53,857 nucleotides of DNA from an uncultured Methylomonas sp. (GTDB taxonomy: Bacteria > Pseudomonadota > Gammaproteobacteria > Methylococcales > Methylomonadaceae): assembly GCA_936941155.1 (NCBI GenBank), contig CAKZJE010000120.1, forward strand, positions 1 through 53,857, written 5' to 3'. Both the position numbers and the translations under genes were made by a program. The notes under the pieces were generated by a model that saw only the letters and a list, made by a program, of their open reading frames with translations, did not search any database and had not been told where the DNA came from. Shown one piece after another: positions 36,348 to 44,185 of this stretch (positions are counted from its first letter, which is position 1; each line of letters starts with the position of its first letter).

Positions 36348-36574
36348 AATTTGTTGTTTGCTTAAAAACAGAAGAGATGGGGGATTTTTCCTGCGATGAT
36401 TTAACGCTCGGACGACTTTATGAAGTGCTTGAAGTCGAGGATTCTCACGGAATGCTACGGCTGATTGATGATTCAGGCGAGGACTATCTTTACCCTGGCG
36501 ATTATTTTGAAACAGTAGAAATTCCTCTGCGGGCAACTCAGAGAGTGCATAACGTGGTGCTGCATTACGCTTAA
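36344..36574 (+). CDS. Small acidic protein, second gene of the cassette
   Basis: A 76-residue protein starting at the ATG inside the overlapping ATGA, with AGAGG 5 bases before it. An earlier GTG at 36338 is less likely. It is acidic, with LTLGRLYEVLEVEDSHGMLRL and DDSGEDYLYPGDYFE, suggesting a small beta-barrel like SH3-type folds. I do not recognise the family. The acidic protein paired with a basic partner could form a complex. A terminator follows 30 bases later. Confidence 0.65.
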   Translation: MKFVVCLKTEEMGDFSCDDLTLGRLYEVLEVEDSHGMLRLIDDSGEDYLYPGDYFETVEIPLRATQRVHNVVLHYA

Positions 36575-36603
36575 TTGATGCTACAGAGATATTCTTGAAA
36601 AAC

Positions 36604-36639
36604 AAAACCGCCCTTGAGGAAACTTAAGGGCGGTTTTTT
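36604..36639 (+). terminator. Shared hairpin terminator, copy 2
   Basis: Identical to copy 1 over the whole stem-loop and T-run. Confidence 0.9.
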
Positions 36640-36696
36640 GTTGCCTGCAAAAATGCAAGGTTTGTTAAAATACGCTAAACACTTTAGGAGAACGCC

Positions 36697-37257
36697 ATGA
36701 GCCTTGCCAACCCGACTTTAGAAGATATTTGGAAACTGTTTCAAGAAACAGACAGAAAATTTCTGCAAATGCAGGAAGAAAGTAAAAAACTCGATGAAAA
36801 ACTGACCGAAAAAATTAATAAAGTCAGCACGGATTTAGGTCGTTTAGGCAATAAACTCGGCGATTTTATTGAGGAAATGCTTTATCCAGCCGCTGTACGC
36901 TTGTTTAAAGATCGCGGTATTGAAGTTCACGAAGTACACCGTAATGTATCTGCACATCGCAATGGTGAAGGCATTGAGGTGGATTTATTAGTCATCAATG
37001 ATACAGTTGCCGTAGCCATTGAATGTAAAAGTACACTCGGCATTGATGATGTAAATGAACACTTAGAACGTTTGGATAAATTAAAACGAGTTCTGCCAAG
37101 CAACGCTAATAAACAAGTGATGGGAGCTGTGACTGGCATGATTATTCCTGATAATGTTGCTCAATACGCCTACAAAAAAGGCTTGTTTGTGATTGGACAA
37201 ACAGGCGATCAATTGGTTGTGCGAAATGATGCAAAATTTAAAGCGAAAATTTGGTAG
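36697..37257 (+). CDS. PD-(D/E)xK nuclease-like protein (DUF3782 type)
   Basis: A 186-residue protein with a coiled coil at about 15-60 (QEESKKLDEKLTEKINKV) followed by a nuclease-like domain. D96 in IEVDLLVI and E109/K111 in VAIECKS form the PD-(D/E)xK pattern; a late segment is KKGLFVIGQTGD. Related proteins are frequent in cyanobacteria and Beggiatoa, often in mobile or repeat-rich DNA, with unknown targets. It has a GGAG ribosome site and its own terminator, so it is a self-contained cassette. DNA cleavage is inferred from motif only. Confidence 0.75.
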   Translation: MSLANPTLEDIWKLFQETDRKFLQMQEESKKLDEKLTEKINKVSTDLGRLGNKLGDFIEEMLYPAAVRLFKDRGIEVHEVHRNVSAHRNGEGIEVDLLVINDTVAVAIECKSTLGIDDVNEHLERLDKLKRVLPSNANKQVMGAVTGMIIPDNVAQYAYKKGLFVIGQTGDQLVVRNDAKFKAKIW

Positions 37258-37281
37258 GTCTTATCTGCAAATCCATAAAAC

Positions 37282-37317
37282 AAAGCCGCCCTTGAGGAAA
37301 CTTAAGGGCGGTTTTTT
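37282..37317 (+). terminator. Shared hairpin terminator, copy 3
   Basis: Same stem-loop as copies 1 and 2 apart from one A-to-G change in the left flank (AAAGCCGCCC). Confidence 0.9.
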
Positions 37318-37334
37318 ATGGCATTATTTGAATC

Positions 37335-37372
37335 AAAATTTTTTAAGACGACTGGTCGTCTTAAAAAAATTT
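37335..37372. repeat. Palindromic element family 1, copy F
   Basis: Core AAGACGACTGGTCGTCTT with arms AAAATTTTTT and AAAAAAATTT. It starts 17 bases after terminator copy 3, and a second palindrome follows at 37392. Confidence 0.85.
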
Positions 37373-37391
37373 GTAGAATATCTAACGCGCT

Positions 37392-37425
37392 ATGACTGCC
37401 AGTCCTTTGAAGGACTGGCAGTCAT
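37392..37425. repeat. Palindrome ATGACTGCCAGTCCTT
   Basis: 16-base perfect arms around TG. The core is shared with the element translated in the RND gene (32039-32070). Here it lies between genes. Confidence 0.9.
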
Positions 37426-37451
37426 GTTTTTAAATTCGCTTTAAATCTGAC

Positions 37452-37820
37452 TTAATCCGCAGGCAAACTTAAATGCTTTTCCGCAAAGTACAGCAACCCA
37501 TCATTACTTTCTATTCGCAGTGCCTGCAAACGCTGCCCAAAACACACCGGACTTTGGCATTCGCCCGTTTTTGGGGCAAAAATAAAACCGTGCATTGAAC
37601 AACGCAAATACTTTCCAGTTTCATCAAACACCGCATCTTCTTCGCAATTTAACGGTCTGTGCATGTGCATACAATGATTAACGTAAGCATACACTTCGCC
37701 TTCAAATGCAAAAATAAGCGCGGAAGTCGGCTTATTTTTCAACAGAATAGGTCGAATTAAAAAGCTGACTTTATCCAATTCCGCGCGGGTGCAAATAGGT
37801 TTTTGGAGTGGTTTTGCCAT
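37452..37820 (-). CDS. Rieske-type [2Fe-2S] protein
   Basis: A 122-residue single-domain Rieske protein, a small electron carrier. Cluster ligands are in NHCMHMHRPL (CxH) and RCSMHGFIF (CxxH). The domain closes with GECQSPVC, which adds two Cys beyond the ligands. Two ATGs lie in tandem; the second (37820) has better spacing (5 bases) from GAGGAG. It is downstream of the flavodoxin gene on the same strand, 33 bases apart, so the pair may share a transcript and a redox role. Confidence 0.85.
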   Translation of the reverse strand: MAKPLQKPICTRAELDKVSFLIRPILLKNKPTSALIFAFEGEVYAYVNHCMHMHRPLNCEEDAVFDETGKYLRCSMHGFIFAPKTGECQSPVCFGQRLQALRIESNDGLLYFAEKHLSLPAD

Positions 37821-37853
37821 CATGTCTCCTCAATTTTTCAATCACAATACGAA

Positions 37854-38429
<576 letters not shown>

Positions 38430-38626
38430 TCATGCCTTTATGAATCGTGTGGGAATAATGCAAAATTGAACAAAGACTAACAGAAAAGCAATGTGGATTT
38501 AACCACGCCAGCCGATTTCAAATGAATCGTGGAATGTAGTCAAAACGACAAAAGGAAAGAAAGGTGTGTTTACGAAGGGAATTTGAAACTGGTAGTTGTT
38601 AGAAAACTGCCAGTTTAGATGTTTAT

Positions 38627-38674
38627 CAGACAACCTTTTAAGCAAGAAAGCTTAAAGAGGTTGCCTGTTTTTTT
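38627..38674 (+). terminator. Hairpin with T-run after ppiD
   Basis: CAGACAACCTTTTAAGC and GCTTAAAGAGGTTGCCTG pair imperfectly, followed by TTTTTTT on the plus strand. No plus-strand gene ends here, so it is either a block against antisense transcripts or a repeat. The rest of 38388-38685 shows nothing else. Confidence 0.45.
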
Positions 38675-38685
38675 AGACTGACTCT

Positions 38686-40557
38686 TTATTGTTTTGCTGG
38701 CGCAGGTAAGGCAACACTCACATCGGCACTGGCTTGCAAGCTATTTATCACCGCTTCAAACAAAGCATCACCAACTGCTTTTGCAAGATTTTTTTCTGCC
38801 AATTGTTTTTGTTTTTTATCGCTTTCACTCATCACGCCTTCTGTGACTTTGTTTAAGCTCACTACAACTTGCTCACCATTGGGCATTGCAACGGTCAAAA
38901 CAGTCGGTTTGCCAGCCACAGGTTTTGCGGCTTTAAAGACCGCTTGATTGACTTGCGGAGGTACTTGCGTACCGTTACGAGTGAGTTGTGCAACAGTAGT
39001 TGCAACTAATTTGTGTTCAGCCGCTAATGCTGCTAGTTTTTTACCTGCTAACAATTGTTTTTTCAGTTCACCCGCTAATTTAACCGCTTCTTTCTGAGCT
39101 TTTTCCGTTAATAATGCACCGACAATCATCGGTTGAACTTCTTTTAAATCACGCGTTGCAGCTGGATGATGTTCTTTCATCCGCAATACCACAACTTTAT
39201 CCGTGCCTAATTCCACAGGTTCGCTGTTATTGCCTTTTAAAACTTCTTCAGAAAATGCCGCGCTACGAATTGCTGCTTCTTTGGCAACACCATCGCCTGC
39301 ATCTTTAGTGAACAATTCGGTTTTTTCAATTTGCACGCCTAACGATTCTGCAACCGCTGTTAAGCTATCAGGGTTTTGATAACTGACTTCTGCGAGTTTG
39401 TCATTTAACGCATAAAAATTCGCTTCAGCTTCTTTGCGTTGATAGGCTTTTGTGACTTCTGCTTTTACCGTTTCAAACGATTTCACAACCGCTGGCACTA
39501 ATTCAGTGACTTTGATTAAATGATAACCATAAGCGGATTTCACAGGTTTTGAAACTTCATTCAGTTGCAACTTAGCGGCAACTTCTTCAAAGTTTTTCTC
39601 CATCACGCCTTTTTCAAATAAACCCAAATCGCCACCTTTTGCAGCCGTTGCTTTATCTTCTGAAACCTCTGCCGCTAATGCTTCAAACGATTTGGTTTTT
39701 AACGCTTCTTGCGCAGCTTCTGCTTTTTTCAACACGGCTTTTTCATCCGCGCCTTTGGTAAAAGCAAATAAAATATGGCTGACTTTGCGGCGTTCTTTCG
39801 AGCTATAAAGCTGTTTTTGCTCTTCATAAAATGCTTTGAGCTGTGGCTCAGCGACAGGAACTTCTTTTGCCAAATTATCCAATGACAAAGTAACAAATTC
39901 GATGGATATTTTTTCAGGTGACTGATATTGGTTTTGGTGTTGTAGGTAATAAGCTTTGATTTCAGCTTCTGTCGGCTGATTAGCGGTGGGAGTCACAGCA
40001 ACGGTTGTGTATTCTATGTCGCGCTGTTGATTTTGAATTTTAAAGAAATGTTCAATGTCATATTGCGTAGCAAAACTGCTTTCTGTAACGCTGCGCTGGT
40101 ATTGCTCCATCACTTCGCTTTTTTTAATCCGATTTACAAACTCAGCGGATGACAGATGTTGAGAGGATAATAAGCTTTGATATTGGGCTTTATCAAACTT
40201 TCCATCCTTTTTAAAATAATCCAATCCTTGAATCAATTCGCGGGTGTTTTTATCTGTTGCAACAAGGTTTTCTTTTTGAACGTGTTGCAATAACACCTCA
40301 TCTTTTATTAACTTGTCTAAAGCCTGCTTTTTTAAAATGGTTTCGTCAATATTCATGCCTTGAAATTGCTGGCTATATTGCTGATAAGCTTTGTTGACAT
40401 CGTTTTGAAAAAACTCTTTGTTATTAACAGATGCCACAGCTTTTTCTGAGCCACCGCCAAGATAATTTTCAATGCCCCATAGTGAAAAAGGAACACCAAT
40501 GACCAAAACAAGCAACCATGAAAAGGCTCTTGAACTTTCTCTAATTTTCGTCAACAT
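38686..40557 (-). CDS. ppiD: Peptidyl-prolyl isomerase PpiD
   Basis: A 623-residue inner-membrane periplasmic chaperone. One N-terminal membrane helix (about 14-31, WLLVLVIGVPFSLWG) is followed by a SurA-like helical domain starting ASVNNKEFFQNDVN. A parvulin domain (about 255-355) has KVSHILFAF, GGDLGLFEKGVM and SAYGYHLIKV; a further helical part ends the protein. PpiD helps folding of exported outer-membrane proteins near the Sec translocon. It lies downstream of hupB, the common gammaproteobacterial order, with two tRNAs between. Confidence 0.95.
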   Translation of the reverse strand: MLTKIRESSRAFSWLLVLVIGVPFSLWGIENYLGGGSEKAVASVNNKEFFQNDVNKAYQQYSQQFQGMNIDETILKKQALDKLIKDEVLLQHVQKENLVATDKNTRELIQGLDYFKKDGKFDKAQYQSLLSSQHLSSAEFVNRIKKSEVMEQYQRSVTESSFATQYDIEHFFKIQNQQRDIEYTTVAVTPTANQPTEAEIKAYYLQHQNQYQSPEKISIEFVTLSLDNLAKEVPVAEPQLKAFYEEQKQLYSSKERRKVSHILFAFTKGADEKAVLKKAEAAQEALKTKSFEALAAEVSEDKATAAKGGDLGLFEKGVMEKNFEEVAAKLQLNEVSKPVKSAYGYHLIKVTELVPAVVKSFETVKAEVTKAYQRKEAEANFYALNDKLAEVSYQNPDSLTAVAESLGVQIEKTELFTKDAGDGVAKEAAIRSAAFSEEVLKGNNSEPVELGTDKVVVLRMKEHHPAATRDLKEVQPMIVGALLTEKAQKEAVKLAGELKKQLLAGKKLAALAAEHKLVATTVAQLTRNGTQVPPQVNQAVFKAAKPVAGKPTVLTVAMPNGEQVVVSLNKVTEGVMSESDKKQKQLAEKNLAKAVGDALFEAVINSLQASADVSVALPAPAKQ

Positions 40558-40622
40558 ATATAGATGCCTTAGACCTTAAAAAATAGACATAGCCCAACGT
40601 GCAGGCTGTAAAAACAGACAAA

Positions 40623-40656
40623 AAAAAACCCCGAACCAAAAGATCCGGGGTTTTTT
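40623..40656 (-). terminator. Terminator after the tRNA pair
   Basis: AAAACCCCG and CGGGGTTTT enclose a 13-base loop, with A/T-runs on both sides. It ends the tRNA transcript before ppiD. Confidence 0.8.
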
Positions 40657-40661
40657 AAGTT

Positions 40662-40738
40662 TGGCGGAGTGGACGGGACTCGAACCCGCGACCCCCGGCG
40701 TGACAGGCCGGTATTCTAACCAACTGAACTACCACTCC
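40662..40738 (-). tRNA. tRNA-Asp (GTC)
   Basis: A 77-base cloverleaf with encoded CCA, anticodon GTC in loop CTGTCAC, and intact acceptor stem GGAGTGG/CCACTCC. Confidence 0.97.
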
Positions 40739-40744
40739 TTAATC

Positions 40745-40820
40745 TGGTGGGTGCTGAGGGGTTCGAACCCCCGACCCTCGCCTTGTAAGGGCGATGCTCT
40801 CCCAACTGAGCTAAGCACCC
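40745..40820 (-). tRNA. tRNA-Val (TAC)
   Basis: A 76-base cloverleaf with encoded CCA, anticodon TAC in loop CTTACAA, and acceptor GGGTGCT/AGCACCC. It lies 6 bases from tRNA-Asp and 13 bases after hupB, so the three are likely one transcript. Confidence 0.97.
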
Positions 40821-40833
40821 GACTAAAGAAATG

Positions 40834-41106
40834 CTAGTTTACAGCATCTTTTAAAGTTTTACCAGCTTTAAATGAAGGAATCTTTGCAGCTTTGATAATA
40901 ATCTCATCTCCAGTCTGTGGATTACGACCTTTTCGCTCTGCTCTTTCCTTTACAGAAAACGTTCCAAACCCAACCAGGGCAACGGATTCACCATTACCTA
41001 GCGCAGTTTTTACCGCATCAAGAAAACCATCTAAAGCTTTTCCTGCATCTGATTTTGTTAGTTCAGAAGCGGCAGCAATTGCGTCTATTAGTTCCGATTT
41101 ATTCAT
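40834..41106 (-). CDS. hupB: DNA-binding protein HU-beta
   Basis: A 90-residue HU-type nucleoid protein that bends DNA. It has [20 protein letters not shown], the [21 protein letters not shown] beta arm, and the end [15 protein letters not shown]. The ATG at 41106 has AAGGGGA before it; the frame extends upstream without one. A near-consensus promoter stands about 100 bases upstream. It leads the hupB-tRNA-tRNA-ppiD run. Confidence 0.97.
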   Translation of the reverse strand: MNKSELIDAIAAASELTKSDAGKALDGFLDAVKTALGNGESVALVGFGTFSVKERAERKGRNPQTGDEIIIKAAKIPSFKAGKTLKDAVN

Positions 41107-41203
41107 TATATTCCCCTTAGGTAGTTTGTTTATTGTAACATTCTGTAAAAAGCATCTTAAATTCCCCACGCTAAGCCTAGTGTAACGCTAAGAACCTGAG
41201 CTA

Positions 41204-41232
41204 TTTATATCAATGCCCTTATGGGGTGTCAA
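41204..41232 (-). promoter_or_regulatory. Sigma-70 promoter of hupB
   Basis: TTGACA (41227-41232) and TATAAA (41204-41209) on the minus strand with a 17-base spacer. It leaves a leader of about 90 bases before the hupB ATG. Confidence 0.75.
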
Positions 41233-41643
41233 GCTTTTAAACCGCTACAAGGCTTGTCTTTTAAGGTTTTGCTCGTTTTTTATCTAGCTTTTATGACAAC
41301 ATTTATAACGAATATCACATTGGGGTTATTTACAATTTCAAGATTGATTTTTATTCGATTTAAAAAAGAGTTACATCCTACAGATAATCTTTATTTCCGT
41401 TTGTTGAATAGGAAATTACCTTTTTTATAAAAAGGAATTTATGATAAAAAATTTGCAAGTAAGCTTTATTTATACAATGCGCATCCCAAAATCTGATAAA
41501 TCCTCATTCTGACAACAAGCTTCAGTCTTTACTCAAAACACCATTTAATAAGTACAATGACAATTGACAGCGGCGTTTGGGATAATTCCCTCTCAATGAT
41601 GTTATTTCGAGTAAACTAAACCCTTAATTTTTTGGAAATGAAT
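41233..41643. other. Intergenic region between hupB promoter and RRM gene
   Basis: About 410 bases with no supported gene. A 69-codon open frame (41221-41430) has no ribosome site and overlaps the hupB promoter, so I do not count it. A lone TTGACA (41564) lacks a -10 at normal distance. Confidence 0.5.
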
Positions 41644-41892
41644 ATGAAAATACTAGCCCGCAATTTACCTCGTGAATTAACAGAAGCAGAACTGACCGCA
41701 CTATTTTCTGAACATGGTCGTTTGCAATCGTGCAATTTAGTCACAGACCCAGCAACTGGGCAGTCGAAAGGCTTTGGTTTTGCAGAAATGCCGCTAGTCA
41801 ATGAAGCGAAAGCTGCGATTGTTGCATTGAATGGCAAAGAAATATCAGGCGTTAAAATTAGAGTTAAAAAAGCGGATACCGTTAGCAAATAA
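41644..41892 (+). CDS. RRM-domain RNA-binding protein
   Basis: An 82-residue single RRM protein of the type common in cyanobacteria and gammaproteobacteria. RNP2 is KILARNLP and RNP1 is KGFGFAEM, joined by a helix with LTALFSEHG; the last strand is GVKIRVKKAD. The frame allows a TTG at 41632 and an ATG at 41638, but MKILARNL is the usual family start and GGAA lies at fair distance. Some relatives are cold-induced; no regulatory site is evident here. Confidence 0.9.
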   Translation: MKILARNLPRELTEAELTALFSEHGRLQSCNLVTDPATGQSKGFGFAEMPLVNEAKAAIVALNGKEISGVKIRVKKADTVSK

Positions 41893-41948
41893 ACTCGTTA
41901 TAAAAATCAATGACGTATCTTTACACTTACCATTAGGAGCTTACGATT

Positions 41949-42479
41949 ATGATAAAAAAAAGATTCTTGCTCAGCACATTGTTGATATTGCTCAGTAGTG
42001 TTTTTTTGAATGGCTGTGACTCAAAACAACCTAGCAATAGTTTGCCAGCGCAAACCACAACTAAACAGTATGAAAAAGCCACAACTCTGCATGGTGCAGT
42101 GAGTGATGATAACGGCTTTGCAACTCATGGAACGGTTACAGCAACGCATTTGGATGGCGAGTTTATCAGTACCGCTACTTTGCAAGATAGCAAAAACTAT
42201 TCCTTGGAAATTCCCGCTAATACGCGCTTACCTTTGCTGCTTACTTTTTCTAGTGCAGATAAAGAAAGTTTTATTGCGGTGGTTATTCACCCATCTATCA
42301 CTAAATATGATATTAATCCGTTGACCACCGCAATCGCCAAAAAAGCGATGACATTAGGCGGTTATACCGATACTAATCTGCGGCAAGCGGCTGAAACAGT
42401 GTCTTCAATGTCTGATAACGCTAAAGCAACTGCCGGAGCGCATGGCAATCCAACGCAACGTTATGGCGGCTGGCATTAA
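41949..42479 (+). CDS. Small lipoprotein of unknown function
   Basis: A 176-residue protein with a lipoprotein signal (LLSTLLILLSSVFLNGC) and a low-complexity linker. A beta-sandwich-like part follows (about 45-115: TLHGAVSDDNGFATHGTVTA), recalling carboxypeptidase-regulatory-like modules, then a segment INPLTTAIAKKAMTLGGY seen after such modules in other secreted proteins. The last 30 residues are polar and end in RYGGWH. TTAGGAGC precedes the ATG. The function is unknown. Confidence 0.75.
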   Translation: MIKKRFLLSTLLILLSSVFLNGCDSKQPSNSLPAQTTTKQYEKATTLHGAVSDDNGFATHGTVTATHLDGEFISTATLQDSKNYSLEIPANTRLPLLLTFSSADKESFIAVVIHPSITKYDINPLTTAIAKKAMTLGGYTDTNLRQAAETVSSMSDNAKATAGAHGNPTQRYGGWH

Positions 42480-42612
42480 GTTCACTCTTTCTAGTAAATA
42501 GTCAGAAAGCGGCTATTATCTTTAAAGCAAGGCTTCAGGCTTGTCAGTTGAATCCACTTTATTAAACGATTACGATAATGCCATTAAATTTCAGAACCCC
42601 AAAAGGAGATTC

Positions 42613-43923
42613 ATGATTAAGTTATCACAAATATGCACTTTTAAAACACTACGCAGCAGTTGGGCGGTTTTATTAGGCGTTATGATAGGCTTATATCTGG
42701 GACTTTTTAAACATGAGTATGTAGATTTTGTTGCACCGGTTGGGCAAATTTATCTGGATACTTTAAAAATGTGCATTTTACCCATTTTGGTCTCTGCAAT
42801 TTCGGTCAGTATTGCCCGTTTATTACAAGCGAAAGAAAACACGCGCTATATCCGCAGAATGCTGATTGTCTTTACTAGCGGTGTGTTTTTATCGGCTGTT
42901 CTAGGCGTAACAACAGGCATCATGGGACAACCAGGTTCAGGCTATGACAGCGCGTCACTCTCTGCATTAGGCTCTATTATTCAAAGCTCTAACTCGCCTG
43001 ATCTTGAAATCTCCTTAACAGCACCTTATGTGCCAAAAGAAAGAGAGTCGTTTGTTAAAACCTTTTTCACCAGTTTAGTCCCTGAAAATATTTTTTCCGC
43101 GCTTAGCACAGGCAGCAGTTTAAAAGTTTTATTTTTCTCCCTGTTGTTTGGTTTGGCGATTGGCTCTTTAAATAAAGAGATTTCAGATCACTTAATGACA
43201 ACGCTCGACGGCGTTTATCTCGCTTTTGCCAAGTTGGTTTATTGGTTAATGTATTTTCTCCCCTTCGGATTGTTAGGCTTAATAGCTCACGATGTCTCGC
43301 AAGTAGGCTCTGATGTTTTAATCGCCATGCTTAAGTTTATCCCGATCGCGCTGTTAGCTTTTTTATTGCTGTTTATTTTGAGCAGCACCATTATGTGGCA
43401 TCGCACCGGCTCATTTAGTAAACCGCTAATTGCTCTGAAAGACCCAATTATCATGGCATTAGGCACAGGAAACACGCTTGCTTGTTTGCCTTCAACCTTG
43501 ACCGCCATGCACGAAACACTCGGCTATGATAAAAAAACGGTTGATTTACTCGCGCCGCTAACTTTTATGATATGCAGAACAGGCCCCACTTTATACTTCG
43601 CGCTCGCCACCTTATTTGTTGCGCAACTTTATGATGTAGATTTAGGGATAAACGGCATCATAACGGTTGTGTTCAGCTCCGTGTTTGCAGGACTCGCAAC
43701 CGCAGGCGCATCGGGCGTGGTGCTTTTGTCTATGCTCAGTTTGGTTTTAGCTCCGTTAGGATTGCCTGTGGATGCGGTATTAGTGTTATTTATCGTGATT
43801 GACCCTGTGATTGGGCCTGTGCGGGTATTGGCGATTGTGCATACCGCCTGTGCCGTGATGACGTTAATTATGCCCTCTCAAAGAATAGCAAAAGTCGCTT
43901 CCGTTGAATCTAATCTACTGTAA
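42613..43923 (+). CDS. Divergent DAACS-family (DctA/GltP-like) transporter
   Basis: A 436-residue membrane protein with the overall DAACS plan (LDTLKMCILPILVSAISVSI resembles the third helix region; FFSLLFGLAIGSL and VFAGLATAGASGVVLLSML fit later helices). The substrate-site motifs differ: the HP1 serine motif is GTGNTLACLPS, the NMDGT motif is replaced by CRTGPTLY, and the last helix lacks the usual D...RT..N pattern (DPVIGPVRVL). The cation and substrate sites must therefore be unusual, so it may carry a different solute or act as a sensor. AAAGGAG stands before the ATG; the longer frame from 42541 is unlikely. Confidence 0.8.
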   Translation: MIKLSQICTFKTLRSSWAVLLGVMIGLYLGLFKHEYVDFVAPVGQIYLDTLKMCILPILVSAISVSIARLLQAKENTRYIRRMLIVFTSGVFLSAVLGVTTGIMGQPGSGYDSASLSALGSIIQSSNSPDLEISLTAPYVPKERESFVKTFFTSLVPENIFSALSTGSSLKVLFFSLLFGLAIGSLNKEISDHLMTTLDGVYLAFAKLVYWLMYFLPFGLLGLIAHDVSQVGSDVLIAMLKFIPIALLAFLLLFILSSTIMWHRTGSFSKPLIALKDPIIMALGTGNTLACLPSTLTAMHETLGYDKKTVDLLAPLTFMICRTGPTLYFALATLFVAQLYDVDLGINGIITVVFSSVFAGLATAGASGVVLLSMLSLVLAPLGLPVDAVLVLFIVIDPVIGPVRVLAIVHTACAVMTLIMPSQRIAKVASVESNLL

Positions 43924-44037
43924 TCCCTTCTAAGTTCCGAATAACTTGCCCTCTTTTTAATCTGTAGAAAACGTGATTATCAAATTCGTAGGATTAATCA
44001 TTCTTTCAAAAACGCATTTCAGCTATAAGTTAGTGCG

Positions 44038-44074
44038 AAAATTTTTAAGACGACTGGTCGTCTTGAAAATTTTT
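44038..44074. repeat. Palindromic element family 1, copy G
   Basis: Core AAGACGACTGGTCGTCTT with arms AAAATTTTT and AAAATTTTT. First of three palindromes in a 136-base cluster. Confidence 0.85.
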
Positions 44075-44094
44075 ATGCTTAAAACGTCCATTTA

Positions 44095-44127
44095 AAACCT
44101 GACAGGTCTTAAAGACCTGTCAGGTTT
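44095..44127. repeat. Palindrome AAACCTGACAGGTCTT
   Basis: 16-base perfect arms around a central A. It lies 20 bases after family 1 copy G. Confidence 0.9.
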
Positions 44128-44145
44128 GGGTTATAAAGTTTTGTA

Positions 44146-44173
44146 GTAGAGATGCAATGAATCGCGCCTCTAC
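44146..44173. repeat. Palindromic element family 2, drifted copy
   Basis: GTAGAGATGCAATGA and TCGCGCCTCTAC: arms match those of family 2 with several changes. It ends 12 bases before the 3' end of the dCache/channel-like gene. Confidence 0.65.
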
Positions 44174-44185
44174 ATTTTTGCCTAA

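Noticed and set aside
36047-37317. Three regular repeats as a possible CRISPR array
   Set aside because: The repeats are terminators 500-700 bases apart with genes between them, not short regular spacers.
37193-37444. 83-codon open frame on the plus strand
   Set aside because: It is made of the terminator, the family 1 palindrome and the 37392 palindrome read as protein; its first part overlaps the nuclease-like gene.
41221-41430. 69-codon open frame on the plus strand
   Set aside because: No ribosome site, overlaps the strong hupB promoter, and the translation resembles no family.
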